Assembly (NCBI GenBank): GCA_041394185.1 | Contig: JAWKIQ010000003.1 | Location: forward strand, 558,001 to 622,000 | Direction of reading: 5' to 3' | DNA length: 64,000 nt | Source: Acidimicrobiales bacterium | GTDB taxonomy: Bacteria > Actinomycetota > Acidimicrobiia > Acidimicrobiales > Poriferisodalaceae | In this document: positions 1 to 8,854 of the stretch, piece by piece | Layout: each line of letters begins with the position of its first letter | Numbering within the stretch: the first letter of the stretch is position 1 | Notes under the pieces: model-generated | The model's database searches: none | What the model was told of the DNA's origin: nothing | What the model saw: only the letters and a program-made list of their open reading frames with translations | Translations under genes and position numbers: made by a program

Positions 1-909
1 CGTCGGCACCACTTCGTCGATCGACATCGTTCCGGTCGAGATGGTTCGGGTGAGGATGTCGTTGGAGTTGCTGGCGATGACGAGACGCCCGATCGGGGCG
101 CCCATCAACCGCGCGATGTGAGCGGCCAAGATGTTTCCGAAGTTGCCCGTCGGAACGGTGAAAGACACGGGCGAGCCATCCGACAGCCGAACCGCGGTGC
201 GCACGTAGTACACGACCTGGGCCGAGACCCTTGCCCAGTTGATGGAGTTGACGGCGGCCAGGTGAACCCGATCGCGCAAGGCGTTGTCGGCGAACATCGC
301 CTTGACCATGTCCTGGCAGTCGTCGAACGTGCCCCTGACCGCGAGGTTGTGGATGTTCGCCGAGCCCACTGTGGTCATCTGGCGCCGCTGGACCTCCGAC
401 ACCCGACCATGGGGATGCATCATGACCAGCTCGACGCCGCTGCGATCTCGGCAGGCTTCGATGGCGGCCGAGCCGGTGTCGCCCGATGTGGCGCCGACGA
501 TGGTGACGAAGTCGCCCGTGCGCCTCAACTCGTGCTCGAACAAGCGGCCCAACAACTGCAGGGCGACGTCTTTGAACGACAGGGTGGGGCCCCAGAACAA
601 CTCGAGAAGATGCTCGTCGTCACCCAGGCTCCTGACGGGCGTCACATCGGCGTCGCGAAAGGTTGCGTATGCGGCCTCGCACATCTCGTCCAGAGCGTCT
701 CGCTCGATGGCCGAACCCTCGACGAATTGCCAGATGATCTCGGCCGCACATCGGTGGTACGGCTCGGTACGGCACAGCTCGAGCTGCTCGGCGCCGAGGC
801 GAGGCCAGCGCTCGGGCACATACAAGCCACCATCGATGGCCAGGCCGGCCAGCAGCGCACCCGAATAGTCCACCACCGGCGCGTCCCCGCGAGTGGATAC
901 GTACCTCAT
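1..909 (-). CDS. thrC: Threonine synthase (3' part cut by window edge)
   Basis: PLP enzyme converting O-phosphohomoserine to threonine, the last step of the pathway. Reading leftward from ATG at 909, the protein begins MRYVSTRGDAPVVDYSGALL and runs 303 residues to the window edge with no stop. The motif LSFKDVALQLL carries the PLP lysine, and TSGDTGSAAIEA and VPTGNFGNILAAHIA match the phosphate-binding and substrate regions of the E. coli-type (ThrC class I) enzyme. It starts 7 bp after the stop of hom, so the two are almost certainly co-transcribed. The C-terminal third lies outside the window. Confidence 0.95.
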   Translation of the reverse strand, partial: MRYVSTRGDAPVVDYSGALLAGLAIDGGLYVPERWPRLGAEQLELCRTEPYHRCAAEIIWQFVEGSAIERDALDEMCEAAYATFRDADVTPVRSLGDDEHLLELFWGPTLSFKDVALQLLGRLFEHELRRTGDFVTIVGATSGDTGSAAIEACRDRSGVELVMMHPHGRVSEVQRRQMTTVGSANIHNLAVRGTFDDCQDMVKAMFADNALRDRVHLAAVNSINWARVSAQVVYYVRTAVRLSDGSPVSFTVPTGNFGNILAAHIARLMGAPIGRLVIASNSNDILTRTISTGTMSIDEVVPT

Positions 910-916
910 GTAGACC

Positions 917-2227
917 TCAGCTTCCGATGACACGTATGAGGTTGCCGACCTTCAACACCGGCTCGAGCGTGCGCAGCTCAGCGACGGTCGCCTGCATGTC
1001 GGCCTCGCGTGCCTGGTGCGTGATCAACAGCAGCTTCGCGTTGTCGCCCTCGTCGTGTTGTTCCATCGAACTGATCGATACCTCGTGGCGACCGAAGACC
1101 GTGGCCACTGCGGCAAGGACTCCGGGAGCGTCGACCACGTCGATGGGCACATAGAACGCCGAAGATGTCTCGTCGATCGGAACAACGGCAGCGGCTTCGA
1201 GCCCCCAGAGTTCGTTGTGGGTGCCGCGCCGCAGGTTGACGGCCGCTTCGATGAGGTCGCCGAACATGGCGCTGGCGGTTGGCGCGCCACCGGCCCCGCG
1301 GCCATAGAGCATCAGATCGTCAACCGCCTGACCCTGAATGAACACGGCGTTGAAACTGTCGCGGACGCTGGCGAGCGGATGATTGGCCGGGACGATCGCC
1401 GGGTGCACCCGCGCCGACACGGCATCGCCGGATCGCTCGACGATGGCCAGGAGCTTGATCACGTGATCGAGGCGACGCGCGGCCTCGATGTCGGTCGGGG
1501 TGATGCGGCTGATGCCCTCTTGATAGACGTCGCCGGGGACCACGCCCACGCCGAAGGCCACGGTCGCCATGATTGCGGCCTTGGCGCCGGCATCGAAGCC
1601 CTCTACGTCGGCGGTCGGGTCGGCCTCGGCATATCCGAGCTGTTGGGCATCTGCGAGGGCGGTGGCGTACGGAGCTCCCTCGTCGGTCATCTTGGTGAGG
1701 ATGTAGTTGGTGGTTCCGTTGACGATGCCCATCATCGTGGTGATCCGCTCACCCACAAGCGATTCGCGCAACACCCGAATCAAAGGGATACCGCCACCCA
1801 CAGCGGCCTCGAAAAGCAAGTCGACACCGCTGCGATTGGCAGCCTCGAACAGCTCGGCACTGCAGTTGGCCACCAACTCCTTGTTGGCCGTTATGACCGG
1901 TTTCCCGGCCTGAAGGGCTGCCAGCGTCAGATGCCTGGCAGGCTCGATCCCCCCGATGGTCTCGACCACGATGTCGACCTCGGGATCTGCCACCAGCGCG
2001 GCAGAATCGCGTGTAAGCACCCCGGGCTCGAGGTCAATGGCCCTTTCGGCCGACAGGTTGCGCACGGCGACCCTGGCGACCTCGAGTTCGATTCCGGTCC
2101 TGGTTCTGACGGCGTCGGCCTCGTCGCGGATGAGCTTCACCAGCGACGAACCCACGGTTCCGCAACCGAGAATGCCCACACGAATGGGCGAGTCGGCGCG
2201 TGTCGGCGAATCGGTCATGGGCGCCAC
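917..2227 (-). CDS. hom: Homoserine dehydrogenase
   Basis: NAD(P)-dependent reduction of aspartate semialdehyde to homoserine, at the branch to threonine and methionine. The 436-residue protein has an N-terminal Rossmann motif (VGILGCGTVGSS), the homoserine dehydrogenase core (NGTTNYIL, FGVGVVPGDVYQEGI) and a C-terminal ACT domain from about residue 355 (VDAPGVLAAVATVF), which usually gives threonine feedback control. The start could be the first ATG or the second (MTDSPT), three codons later. It sits between lysA and thrC on the same strand, the usual actinobacterial order. Confidence 0.95.
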   Translation of the reverse strand: MAPMTDSPTRADSPIRVGILGCGTVGSSLVKLIRDEADAVRTRTGIELEVARVAVRNLSAERAIDLEPGVLTRDSAALVADPEVDIVVETIGGIEPARHLTLAALQAGKPVITANKELVANCSAELFEAANRSGVDLLFEAAVGGGIPLIRVLRESLVGERITTMMGIVNGTTNYILTKMTDEGAPYATALADAQQLGYAEADPTADVEGFDAGAKAAIMATVAFGVGVVPGDVYQEGISRITPTDIEAARRLDHVIKLLAIVERSGDAVSARVHPAIVPANHPLASVRDSFNAVFIQGQAVDDLMLYGRGAGGAPTASAMFGDLIEAAVNLRRGTHNELWGLEAAAVVPIDETSSAFYVPIDVVDAPGVLAAVATVFGRHEVSISSMEQHDEGDNAKLLLITHQAREADMQATVAELRTLEPVLKVGNLIRVIGS

Positions 2228-2285
2228 CGTACCCGCCCCACCGACATCACCAGACGCCGTTTGTGGGGCCGATCGACTGAGGCGA

Positions 2286-3578
2286 TCAACCGACGTCGGT
2301 GATCAGCAGATCGTCGACGGTCTCGCGCCGAATCACCTCGCGGACCTGCCCGTCGCGAACGAACACGACGGCAGGGCGCAAGACCTTGTTGTAGTTGCTT
2401 CCCATCGAATGCCCGTAGGCGCCGGTAACCGGCGTCGCGAGGATGTCGCCAACCTCGACGTCGGCCGGCAAGTGGGCGTTGCGAACCAAGACATCGCCGC
2501 TCTCGCAGTGCTTTCCGACCACTCGTGCGATCATCGGTCGATCGGCCAGGGGACTGCGCGGCAGGAAGGTCGTGTAATCGCTGCCATAGAGGACGGGTCG
2601 AGGATTATCGCCGTAGCCACCGTCGACGGCCACGTAGGTCCTGATGCCTGGCAGTTCCTTGATGGTTCCGATGCGATACAGCGTCACCGCTGCCGACGCG
2701 GTGATCGACCGGCCTGGCTCGGCTCCGATCGTCGCGTCGATACCGAGGCGATCGGCAGCCTCACGAATCATCGCGCCCCAGGCGGCGATCGACGGGGTGG
2801 CTTCGGCCTCGATGTAGGCCACACCAAGGCCGCCGCCGATCGACAGCTCGGGCAGCCCGAAGGGTTCGCTGAAGCGAGCGACCACGCCCAGTGCTTCGGC
2901 CATCGATTCGACCCTGAAGACCTGCGATCCGATGTGACAATGGATGCCGACGACGTTCATGGATGGGCTTGCCATCGCACGCTCGACCGCTTTGGCAGCG
3001 GCACCGCTGGCGACCCCGAAACCGAACTTCGAGTCGTCCTGGCCGGTCGAGATGAAGTCGTGAGTCTCGGCCTTGACCCCCGGTGTCACACGCAGCAGCA
3101 CCGTTGGCGCCGGGGCCCCGGCGGCCACCAAAGCCTCGATCTTGTCGAGTTCGTCGAAGCTGTCGACGACGATGCGGCCGACGCCGACCTCGAGGGCAGC
3201 GGCCAATTCGGACGAATCCTTGTTGTTGCCGTGCATCACCAGGCGAGAAGCGGGCACGTCTGCGGCCAGGGCCACCTGCATCTCCCCCACCGTCGCCACG
3301 TCGATGTGCATGCCCTCTTCATGGGCCAGCCTCGCCATGGCCCGACACAAGAACGCCTTCGAGGCATAGGCGACACCATCGCCGAAGGCTTCGACGGCTT
3401 CGCGACAGCGCGCCCTCAGATGATCCTCGTCGTAGACGAACAGCGGGGTGCCATAGTCGTAGGCCAACTCGACGAGATCGACCCCGGCGATGTGCAGGTG
3501 ACCGTTGGGCCCAACGGATGCGTTGTCGGGTAGAAGATGGCTGGGGATGGGGCCATCGGCCGACGCGACAGACGTCAC
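2286..3578 (-). CDS. lysA: Diaminopimelate decarboxylase
   Basis: PLP enzyme of the alanine racemase fold that decarboxylates meso-diaminopimelate to lysine. The 430-residue product has the PLP lysine in YASKAFLC (about K74), GIHCHIGSQ, the glycine-rich IGGGLGVAY and the C-terminal active-site stretch CESGDVL. The start is taken at GTG 3578 because it overlaps the argS stop as GTGA and gives the normal family length. A longer frame reaches 3749, but it runs inside argS and its extra residues look non-coding. Confidence 0.93.
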   Translation of the reverse strand: MTSVASADGPIPSHLLPDNASVGPNGHLHIAGVDLVELAYDYGTPLFVYDEDHLRARCREAVEAFGDGVAYASKAFLCRAMARLAHEEGMHIDVATVGEMQVALAADVPASRLVMHGNNKDSSELAAALEVGVGRIVVDSFDELDKIEALVAAGAPAPTVLLRVTPGVKAETHDFISTGQDDSKFGFGVASGAAAKAVERAMASPSMNVVGIHCHIGSQVFRVESMAEALGVVARFSEPFGLPELSIGGGLGVAYIEAEATPSIAAWGAMIREAADRLGIDATIGAEPGRSITASAAVTLYRIGTIKELPGIRTYVAVDGGYGDNPRPVLYGSDYTTFLPRSPLADRPMIARVVGKHCESGDVLVRNAHLPADVEVGDILATPVTGAYGHSMGSNYNKVLRPAVVFVRDGQVREVIRRETVDDLLITDVG

Positions 3579-5176
3579 AGTTCCTCCGGCGCCGACACAC
3601 CAACGATCGAGAGGCTCGAAGCCAGGACGGTGCGCGCCGCCTCGACCAGCCAAAGCCGAGCCGCTGTCAGCTCGGGGTCGACGTCGTTGCCGAACACGTA
3701 GCAGTCGTGGAAGAAGCCGTGGAACGCCGAAGCCAGTTCGCGCAACCACGTGATGACCTTGTGCGGAGCGCGGTCGCGCACCGCCAGCGACAACACATCG
3801 TTCATCTCGCTGATGGCCCTGAGGACCTCGAGTTCGCGCACCGCTCCCAGCAGGCCCAGGTCGACGCCTTCGAGGCCCGGCCGGGCGAACCCGACCTCGA
3901 CCTCCTTGCGAAGGATCGAACAGGCGCGGGCATGAGCCATCTGCACGTAATAGACCGGATTGTCCATCGACTGGGCGGCCATGGCGGCCAAGTCGACCGT
4001 CTGCTGCGAGTCGATTCCCTGGAGCAGGTAGGTGAACCTGGTGGCGTCGGCCCCGACCTCGTCGATGAGGTCGGCGAGTTCGATGAACACGCCGCTGCGC
4101 TTGCCGATCTTGACTTCCTCACCGTCGCGCTCGAGCCGCACCATCTGGGTGATGCGCACCTCGAGTTGGTCGGGGTCGTTGCCCAGTGCCTCGACCGCCG
4201 CCCTGAGCCGGGTGACGTACCCGTGATGGTCGGCGCCGAACACGTTGATCAACAGGTCATAGCCGCGGGCGTACTTGGTGCGGTGGTAGGCGATATCGGG
4301 AGTGATGTAGGTGAACTCACCGTCGGACTTGACCAGCACCCGGTCCTTGTCGTCGCCAAAATCTGTCGACCGCAACCAGGTTGCGCCATCCGACTCGTAG
4401 ACAACGCCCCGCTCGGCGAGATCGCCCAGAGTCTCCTCGATGGCACCGCTGCCGACCATCGACCGTTCGCTGAACCACGAGTCGAACTCGACGCCCAGCC
4501 GCTTGAGGGTCTCGTCTATGTAGCCGAGGCAGCGTTCGTAACCCCACTCGAGCGGGTCGACACCGGCCGGCATCTCACGCGCCCACGTCTGGATGTATGG
4601 ACCTGCGTAGCCGTCGGCCGGAACCTCACGACCATCACGAACCGCGGCCAACGACGCGGCAAAGTTCTGCATCTGCACGCCGCGGTCGTTTATGTAGAAC
4701 TCTCGGGTCACCCGGTGCCCGGTCGCCTCCAGCAGCCGCGACAACGCGTCACCATAGATGGCGCCCCTGGCGTGACCGGCGTGCACAGGGCCCGTGGGGT
4801 TCGACGACACGAACTCGACCAGCACCTGCGATCCACCACCGATGTCTGGCCTGCCGAAGGCGTCACCCGCCTCGACAACCTCGACCAGCACGTCGTGCAG
4901 CCAGGTATCGGCGAGCCTGAAGTTGACGAAACCGGGTCCGGCGATCTCTATGGCGTCGACATGGCGGATCTGCATGGCGGCGAGGGTCTCGACCAGTTCC
5001 GCAGCGAACTCGCGGGGGTTGCGACCGTGGCTGCCTTTGGACGCCAGGGCGACGTTTGTGGACCAGTCGCCATGTTCACGTCGGGCCGGGCGCTCCAGGT
5101 GTAAATCGGGTAGCGGATCGATGCCCATGCTCTGCAGAGCGGCACCGACGGCGGCGGAGAGGTTGTCGCGAATCAC
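3575..5176 (-). CDS. argS: Arginyl-tRNA synthetase
   Basis: Class I aminoacyl-tRNA synthetase charging tRNA-Arg. The 533-residue protein has the ArgRS N-terminal Add1 domain (about 1-85), then the HIGH signature as HAGH in NPTGPVHAGHARGAIYGD, the Rossmann catalytic core, and a C-terminal DALR anticodon-binding domain (about 410-533, with NPVYYVQMAHARACSI at its entry). No clear KMSKS is visible, as in many ArgRS. Its TGA overlaps the lysA GTG, so the two are translationally coupled. The argS-lysA-hom-thrC order is common in Actinomycetota. Confidence 0.95.
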   Translation of the reverse strand: MIRDNLSAAVGAALQSMGIDPLPDLHLERPARREHGDWSTNVALASKGSHGRNPREFAAELVETLAAMQIRHVDAIEIAGPGFVNFRLADTWLHDVLVEVVEAGDAFGRPDIGGGSQVLVEFVSSNPTGPVHAGHARGAIYGDALSRLLEATGHRVTREFYINDRGVQMQNFAASLAAVRDGREVPADGYAGPYIQTWAREMPAGVDPLEWGYERCLGYIDETLKRLGVEFDSWFSERSMVGSGAIEETLGDLAERGVVYESDGATWLRSTDFGDDKDRVLVKSDGEFTYITPDIAYHRTKYARGYDLLINVFGADHHGYVTRLRAAVEALGNDPDQLEVRITQMVRLERDGEEVKIGKRSGVFIELADLIDEVGADATRFTYLLQGIDSQQTVDLAAMAAQSMDNPVYYVQMAHARACSILRKEVEVGFARPGLEGVDLGLLGAVRELEVLRAISEMNDVLSLAVRDRAPHKVITWLRELASAFHGFFHDCYVFGNDVDPELTAARLWLVEAARTVLASSLSIVGVSAPEEL

Positions 5177-5215
5177 ATGTGCCTCTTGATGTTCGACGCA
5201 AACCCACGAGGGTAC

Positions 5216-6196
5216 TCACGACCAAAGGCTGCGATGCCAGCTATAGGCAGTTTCGACGATGTGATCCAGGTCGGAGTGGTTCGGTTGCCAGTCGAACTGG
5301 GCCCGGAAACGGCTGGCATCGGCCACCAACTCTGCCGGATCGCCAGGCCGCCTCTCTGCCTCGCTGTAAGGCACGGGTGTACCGACAACGCGCCCGACAG
5401 CGTCGAGGACCTCGCGGTTGGAATGCCCAACACCCGTTCCGAGGTTGTAGGCCCCGCTGGGAGCACCCTTCAGCAGTCCCTCGACGGCCAGCACGTGCGC
5501 CGAAGCGAGATCGCTGACGTGTATGTAGTCGCGCACGCACGTGCCATCGGGCGTGGGGTAATCGGTCCCGAAGAGCTTCATCTCGTCCCGCCTGCCCGCC
5601 GCAGCAGCGATCGCCAGCGGTATCAGATGGGTTTCGGGGTCGTGGTCCTCTCCGATTCCGCCGTCGGGGTCGGCCCCGCAAGCGTTGAAGTAGCGCAGCG
5701 CTATCCAAGGCATGGCGTGTGCGGCGTGCACATCCTCGAGCACTCGCTCCAGCATGGCCTTGGACGAGCCGTATGGATTGATCGGAGCCACCGGAGAGCT
5801 CTCGACGATGGGCTGTTGTTCGGGGATTCCGTACACCGCTGCGGTCGAGCTGAACACGAAGGCCCCTACATGGTTCTCAACGCACGCCGACACCAGGGTT
5901 GCCGCCTTCGACAGGTTGGTCTCGTAGAAGGCCAGCGGATCGACAACAGATCTGGCCACCTCGATGTAGCCGGCAAAATGAATGACCCCGTCGAATGGAC
6001 CGTGAGAACGGAACACGGATTCGACAAAACCCCTGTCTCCGATGTCGCCGACAGCCAACACGCAATCGCCGACCGCCTCGGATCGACCGGCCGACAGGTC
6101 GTCCACCACCACGACGTCGTGGCCAGCTGCCACCAGTGCTCTCACCGTGTGTGAGCCGATGTATCCGGCTCCGCCGGTGACCAGGAGACTTGACAT
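5216..6196 (-). CDS. galE: UDP-glucose 4-epimerase
   Basis: NAD-dependent short-chain dehydrogenase interconverting UDP-glucose and UDP-galactose. The 326-residue length is normal. The Rossmann motif GGAGYIGSH lies at residues 8-16, and the catalytic serine (S116/S117 in FSSTAAVYG) precedes the YxxxK pair Y142/K146 in NPYGSSKAM. The C-terminal half has the GalE pattern GTCVRDYIHVSDLA. A CATACT box 6 nt before the ATG suggests a leaderless start. It is the first gene of the minus-strand run, 39 bp ahead of argS. Confidence 0.92.
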   Translation of the reverse strand: MSSLLVTGGAGYIGSHTVRALVAAGHDVVVVDDLSAGRSEAVGDCVLAVGDIGDRGFVESVFRSHGPFDGVIHFAGYIEVARSVVDPLAFYETNLSKAATLVSACVENHVGAFVFSSTAAVYGIPEQQPIVESSPVAPINPYGSSKAMLERVLEDVHAAHAMPWIALRYFNACGADPDGGIGEDHDPETHLIPLAIAAAAGRRDEMKLFGTDYPTPDGTCVRDYIHVSDLASAHVLAVEGLLKGAPSGAYNLGTGVGHSNREVLDAVGRVVGTPVPYSEAERRPGDPAELVADASRFRAQFDWQPNHSDLDHIVETAYSWHRSLWS

Positions 6197-6302
6197 CGAA
6201 ACAGTATGGACCGCTGCCGGCGCCGTGCCATCGAACCGCGCATTCGTGGCACCGACGCGTCGGCGAGACGCTACATTGACCGTTCGATCGATTCCGATCG
6301 AT

Positions 6303-6374
6303 GCCCTCGTAGCTCAGGGGATAGAGCAGTGGCCTCCGGAGCCATGTGCGCAGGTTCGAATCCTGCCGAGGGCG
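6303..6374 (+). tRNA. tRNA-Arg (anticodon CCG)
   Basis: A full cloverleaf folds by eye. The 7-bp acceptor stem GCCCTCG/CGAGGGC is perfect, the D stem is GCTC/GAGC, and the anticodon stem GTGGC/GCCAT closes a CTCCGGA loop with anticodon CCG at 6336-6338. The 5-bp T stem GCAGG/CCTGC encloses TTCGAAT. The variable loop is 4 nt and the discriminator is G at 6374. CCA is not encoded. The tRNA reads CGG arginine codons, frequent in GC-rich genomes. Confidence 0.95.
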
Positions 6375-6419
6375 CACCTTTGGTGACGGTGGGTGACGCG
6401 CCGGTCACTTTCAGCCCCG

Positions 6420-6442
6420 AAACGCGCCTGCGGGCGCGTTTT
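6420..6442. terminator. Intrinsic terminator, probably bidirectional
   Basis: A perfect 9-bp stem (AAACGCGCC at 6420-6428 with GGCGCGTTT at 6433-6441) closes a TGCG loop. The top strand ends in a short T run, which suits termination of the tRNA-Arg transcript. The other strand ends in A/T as well and lies just past the stop of the minus-strand gene at 6448, so it could serve both converging units. Confidence 0.8.
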
Positions 6443-6447
6443 GTGAT

Positions 6448-6684
6448 CTAGTCCGCGCCGTCCGCCGATGCTTCTGGCGGCGCCGGTGCTTTGGGGTTCT
6501 TGGCCGGGCCGAGCATCGACCACAAAACCCCGATGACGATGCCCACGACCACGATGACCAAGGGCATGATCGAATCGAGGGTGACGAGCTTGCGGCCGAT
6601 GGCGACAAGAGCGAGCCCCAAGCCCAGAACGATTCCGTACAGGGCACCCCTGACGGGGTGACGCCTAGCAGTGGTAGCGGTCAC
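6448..6684 (-). CDS. Small two-helix membrane protein
   Basis: 78 residues with two hydrophobic segments (about 14-31 and 39-59) and a short Pro/Ala-rich acidic tail. The GTG start at 6684 overlaps the stop of the preceding gene as GTGA and has GGGAGG just upstream, so it is translationally coupled to the secreted protein at 6681-7736. No family is recognised. The coupling suggests the two act together at the membrane. Confidence 0.7.
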   Translation of the reverse strand: MTATTARRHPVRGALYGIVLGLGLALVAIGRKLVTLDSIMPLVIVVVGIVIGVLWSMLGPAKNPKAPAPPEASADGAD

Positions 6685-7736
6685 TTCGAACCTCCCCATG
6701 TGAGGGCGGGCCTGGCGTTGAACAACAGCCCGATGGCTGCGATGGCGACGAGCCCGACGCCTGGAAGGGTGGGGTCGATATCGCCCTTCAGGTCGACGAA
6801 TCCTGAGCCAACGCATCGGAAGTCGCCGCCGTCGGCTGTCATCTGACCGTTCGCCCCGATGATGGCGTTGATCTTTGCTGCGCCGGGGAGATCGTCCCGC
6901 AGGTTGACCGCGCCCGCATTGCGGTTTTCTCCCGACGAGTTCGGATCGCCTCCTGCGTCGAGAGTGGTGCCCGTGCCGAACAGCTTCAGCTGGATGAACC
7001 AGTCGTGGTCGCGAGGACCAGAACCAGGCTCCAGGCCACCGGCCACGCCGGTGTAGATGACGAATCCGTTCGCGTCGACCTGGAACGGATTGTCCGAGGT
7101 GAAAGCCTGGGTGCCAGCCCCATCGCCGAACACATCGACGGGCGGATTGGCGAAGCTCCAGTCGACCGCCTGATCCAGCGGCTGTCCATCGGCGTCGTAC
7201 GACCAGGCAGTGCCCATACACGCACCCGAGAGCACCGAGCCCGAGCCGCCGACCAGACCCGGATCACACCCCGATCGCCTGACCTGCTCATCGGCTTGTT
7301 CAACCAGTTCGTCGGTCGCCTGGATGACGATCGCGCCGTCCTGATCGACCGTCACCACGTTCGAGTTCTCGCCGGGGGCGATGTCCCTGACCCCCGGCTC
7401 ACCCAGTAGCCGGTCCAGGGCGGTGAAGTCGGTGTTTCCCTCGGAATCAACCGGTAGGTCGGGGAATCCGTCGCCGTCGGTGTCGGGGATTCGGGCGTAC
7501 ACGTCGGCAAGGATGCCGGCGACCTCATCCGAGTCGAGGACCGACGGGAGTGATCCGCCCTTGCCCTCGGTCTCGGGATCGAGGCTCAGATCCTCGATCG
7601 GTATCTGGTCGGGGATGTTGTCGAGACACGGGTCGTCGTCGCTTTGGGCCCCAGCCCCCGGCACGAAGACGAGCATGAGCGACGCGAGCAGCAGTACCAG
7701 CCCCCCGCCGACCAGGGTGCGATTGCGCGCAAGCAT
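6681..7736 (-). CDS. Secreted protein with C-terminal membrane anchor, function unknown
   Basis: 351 residues starting at ATG 7736, which has AAAGG 8 nt upstream. The N terminus is a classical signal peptide (MLARNRTLVGGG, a Leu/Val core, then GAGAQSDDD as the likely cleavage site). The mature part is acidic and contains an Asp-rich calcium-binding-like stretch (PDTDGDGFPDLP), then a Gly/Asp-rich domain with four cysteines. The C terminus is hydrophobic (PGVGLVAIAAIGLLF) followed by a short tail with R and K, like a surface-anchored protein. The segment TLPGVG preceding the helix is not a canonical LPxTG. No enzymatic motif is seen. Confidence 0.75.
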   Translation of the reverse strand: MLARNRTLVGGGLVLLLASLMLVFVPGAGAQSDDDPCLDNIPDQIPIEDLSLDPETEGKGGSLPSVLDSDEVAGILADVYARIPDTDGDGFPDLPVDSEGNTDFTALDRLLGEPGVRDIAPGENSNVVTVDQDGAIVIQATDELVEQADEQVRRSGCDPGLVGGSGSVLSGACMGTAWSYDADGQPLDQAVDWSFANPPVDVFGDGAGTQAFTSDNPFQVDANGFVIYTGVAGGLEPGSGPRDHDWFIQLKLFGTGTTLDAGGDPNSSGENRNAGAVNLRDDLPGAAKINAIIGANGQMTADGGDFRCVGSGFVDLKGDIDPTLPGVGLVAIAAIGLLFNARPALTWGGSK

Positions 7737-7894
7737 GGTCGAACCTTTCGTCGTCCGCCACGCCGCCGATGGGCCCGCTTCGCCCGCCTGCAACGGGACG
7801 GTTGGTCACACCATCCTGTCGTCACCCGCCATGCGCAGGCAAGCCGATAGGTCCGCGGGCCCTGCGGGCTGCTGGTGACGGGCCGCGCCGAAAC

Positions 7895-8524
7895 TCAGTT
7901 GGGTTCGATGTATGCAAGCAGGAAGGCGCGGACCTGCCTCGAGCGCTCCTGGGGGCTGAAACACTCGGTATCACCACCGATGCGGGTACGGATCGCGTAC
8001 CCCTGCACCAGGCTGATAAGGCCCGACGCCAGCTGCGCGGGCGTGAAACCCTCCTTCATGTGAAGGCGAAACACCGCCAGCAGAAGACGAATCTGCTCGC
8101 TGAAGGCGGTGTCCAGGTCTTCCCAGGTAGCGGCGAGGGGCTCGGCCAGGTGACGATCGGTCATGGACGCGGCCCACAGACCGACGAGGATCGGGAAGTC
8201 GTCGCTGTGGGCCACCGCATCGATCGAACTCTCGATGGCCACCCCGAAGATGTCGTCGAAGCTGACCTTGGTCGCCGCGGTCAGAACGGATTCGAGGCTG
8301 GCCCCAAGTCGTTGCCGAGACCTGGCGCGCACGCCGACTGCCAGATGGTGCAGGAGGTCCGCTTCGAACTCGCCGCGGGTCGGCCAATGATGGGTCAAAG
8401 CACCGCGGGTCAGACCTGCCTGCTCGGCGATCTCAGAGGTAGAGAGGCGATACACCTCAGAGACGTCACCGCTCTCGAGAACCCGAGCAGCGGCGGCCTC
8501 CAGTATCAGCAGCTCCGAACCCAT
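7895..8524 (-). CDS. TetR-family transcriptional regulator
   Basis: 209 residues from ATG 8524 (a TTG at 8533 is possible). The N-terminal helix-turn-helix is STSEIAEQAGLTRGALTHHWPTR (about residues 28-50), typical of TetR with a His-Trp in place of the usual Tyr-Phe. The rest is the helical ligand domain. A TATGTT box 8 nt before the ATG suggests a leaderless start, within an A/T-rich stretch that could also hold an operator. It diverges from the MFS exporter at 8855, its likely target. Confidence 0.85.
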   Translation of the reverse strand: MGSELLILEAAAARVLESGDVSEVYRLSTSEIAEQAGLTRGALTHHWPTRGEFEADLLHHLAVGVRARSRQRLGASLESVLTAATKVSFDDIFGVAIESSIDAVAHSDDFPILVGLWAASMTDRHLAEPLAATWEDLDTAFSEQIRLLLAVFRLHMKEGFTPAQLASGLISLVQGYAIRTRIGGDTECFSPQERSRQVRAFLLAYIEPN

Positions 8525-8631
8525 CAGAGCCAAACATACATTTTGTTCGCGACGCGTGCGTCGTGGATCGTCTCGTTGTCCGGACGAGTGGCACCATGAC
8601 GCAATTCGTTCAGATCCGCAGGGGAGGATTG

Positions 8632-8808
8632 GTGGAAGAAAGCAGCGCCTACGTTCGCGCCCTCGCCCTCGCCCTCGCCCGCGAGGCCGAGGAGCTCGCC
8701 GTGCTCGGCTGCCTCAGCGGCGATGTACTCGAGAAGCTTCGCATCGACGCCCTCGACTGCGTGCTCGAACTCGCACGCGCAGCCCAAAGCAGCGACTCCC
8801 AGGCCTGA
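8632..8808 (+). CDS. Small hypothetical protein
   Basis: 58 residues from GTG 8632, chosen because GGGGAGG lies 5 nt before it; an in-frame upstream start at 8563 has no such site. The sequence is mostly one long amphipathic helix rich in Ala, Leu and Glu (YVRALALALAREAEELAVLG). It sits between tetR and the MFS gene and may be in the exporter transcript. No family is recognised, and it could be a non-gene. Confidence 0.45.
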   Translation: MEESSAYVRALALALAREAEELAVLGCLSGDVLEKLRIDALDCVLELARAAQSSDSQA

Positions 8809-8854
8809 GCGCTGCGGGCCGGGCTTGGTACCGGGCGTCGAGCGCTGACAACCT

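Noticed and set aside
118..930. Long plus-strand open frame opposite thrC
   Set aside because: The minus strand encodes a clear threonine synthase here; the plus-strand frame has no family features and is a GC-rich shadow.
3083..5104. 673-codon plus-strand frame opposite lysA/argS
   Set aside because: Arg/Pro-rich translation with no domain; argS and lysA on the other strand are unambiguous.
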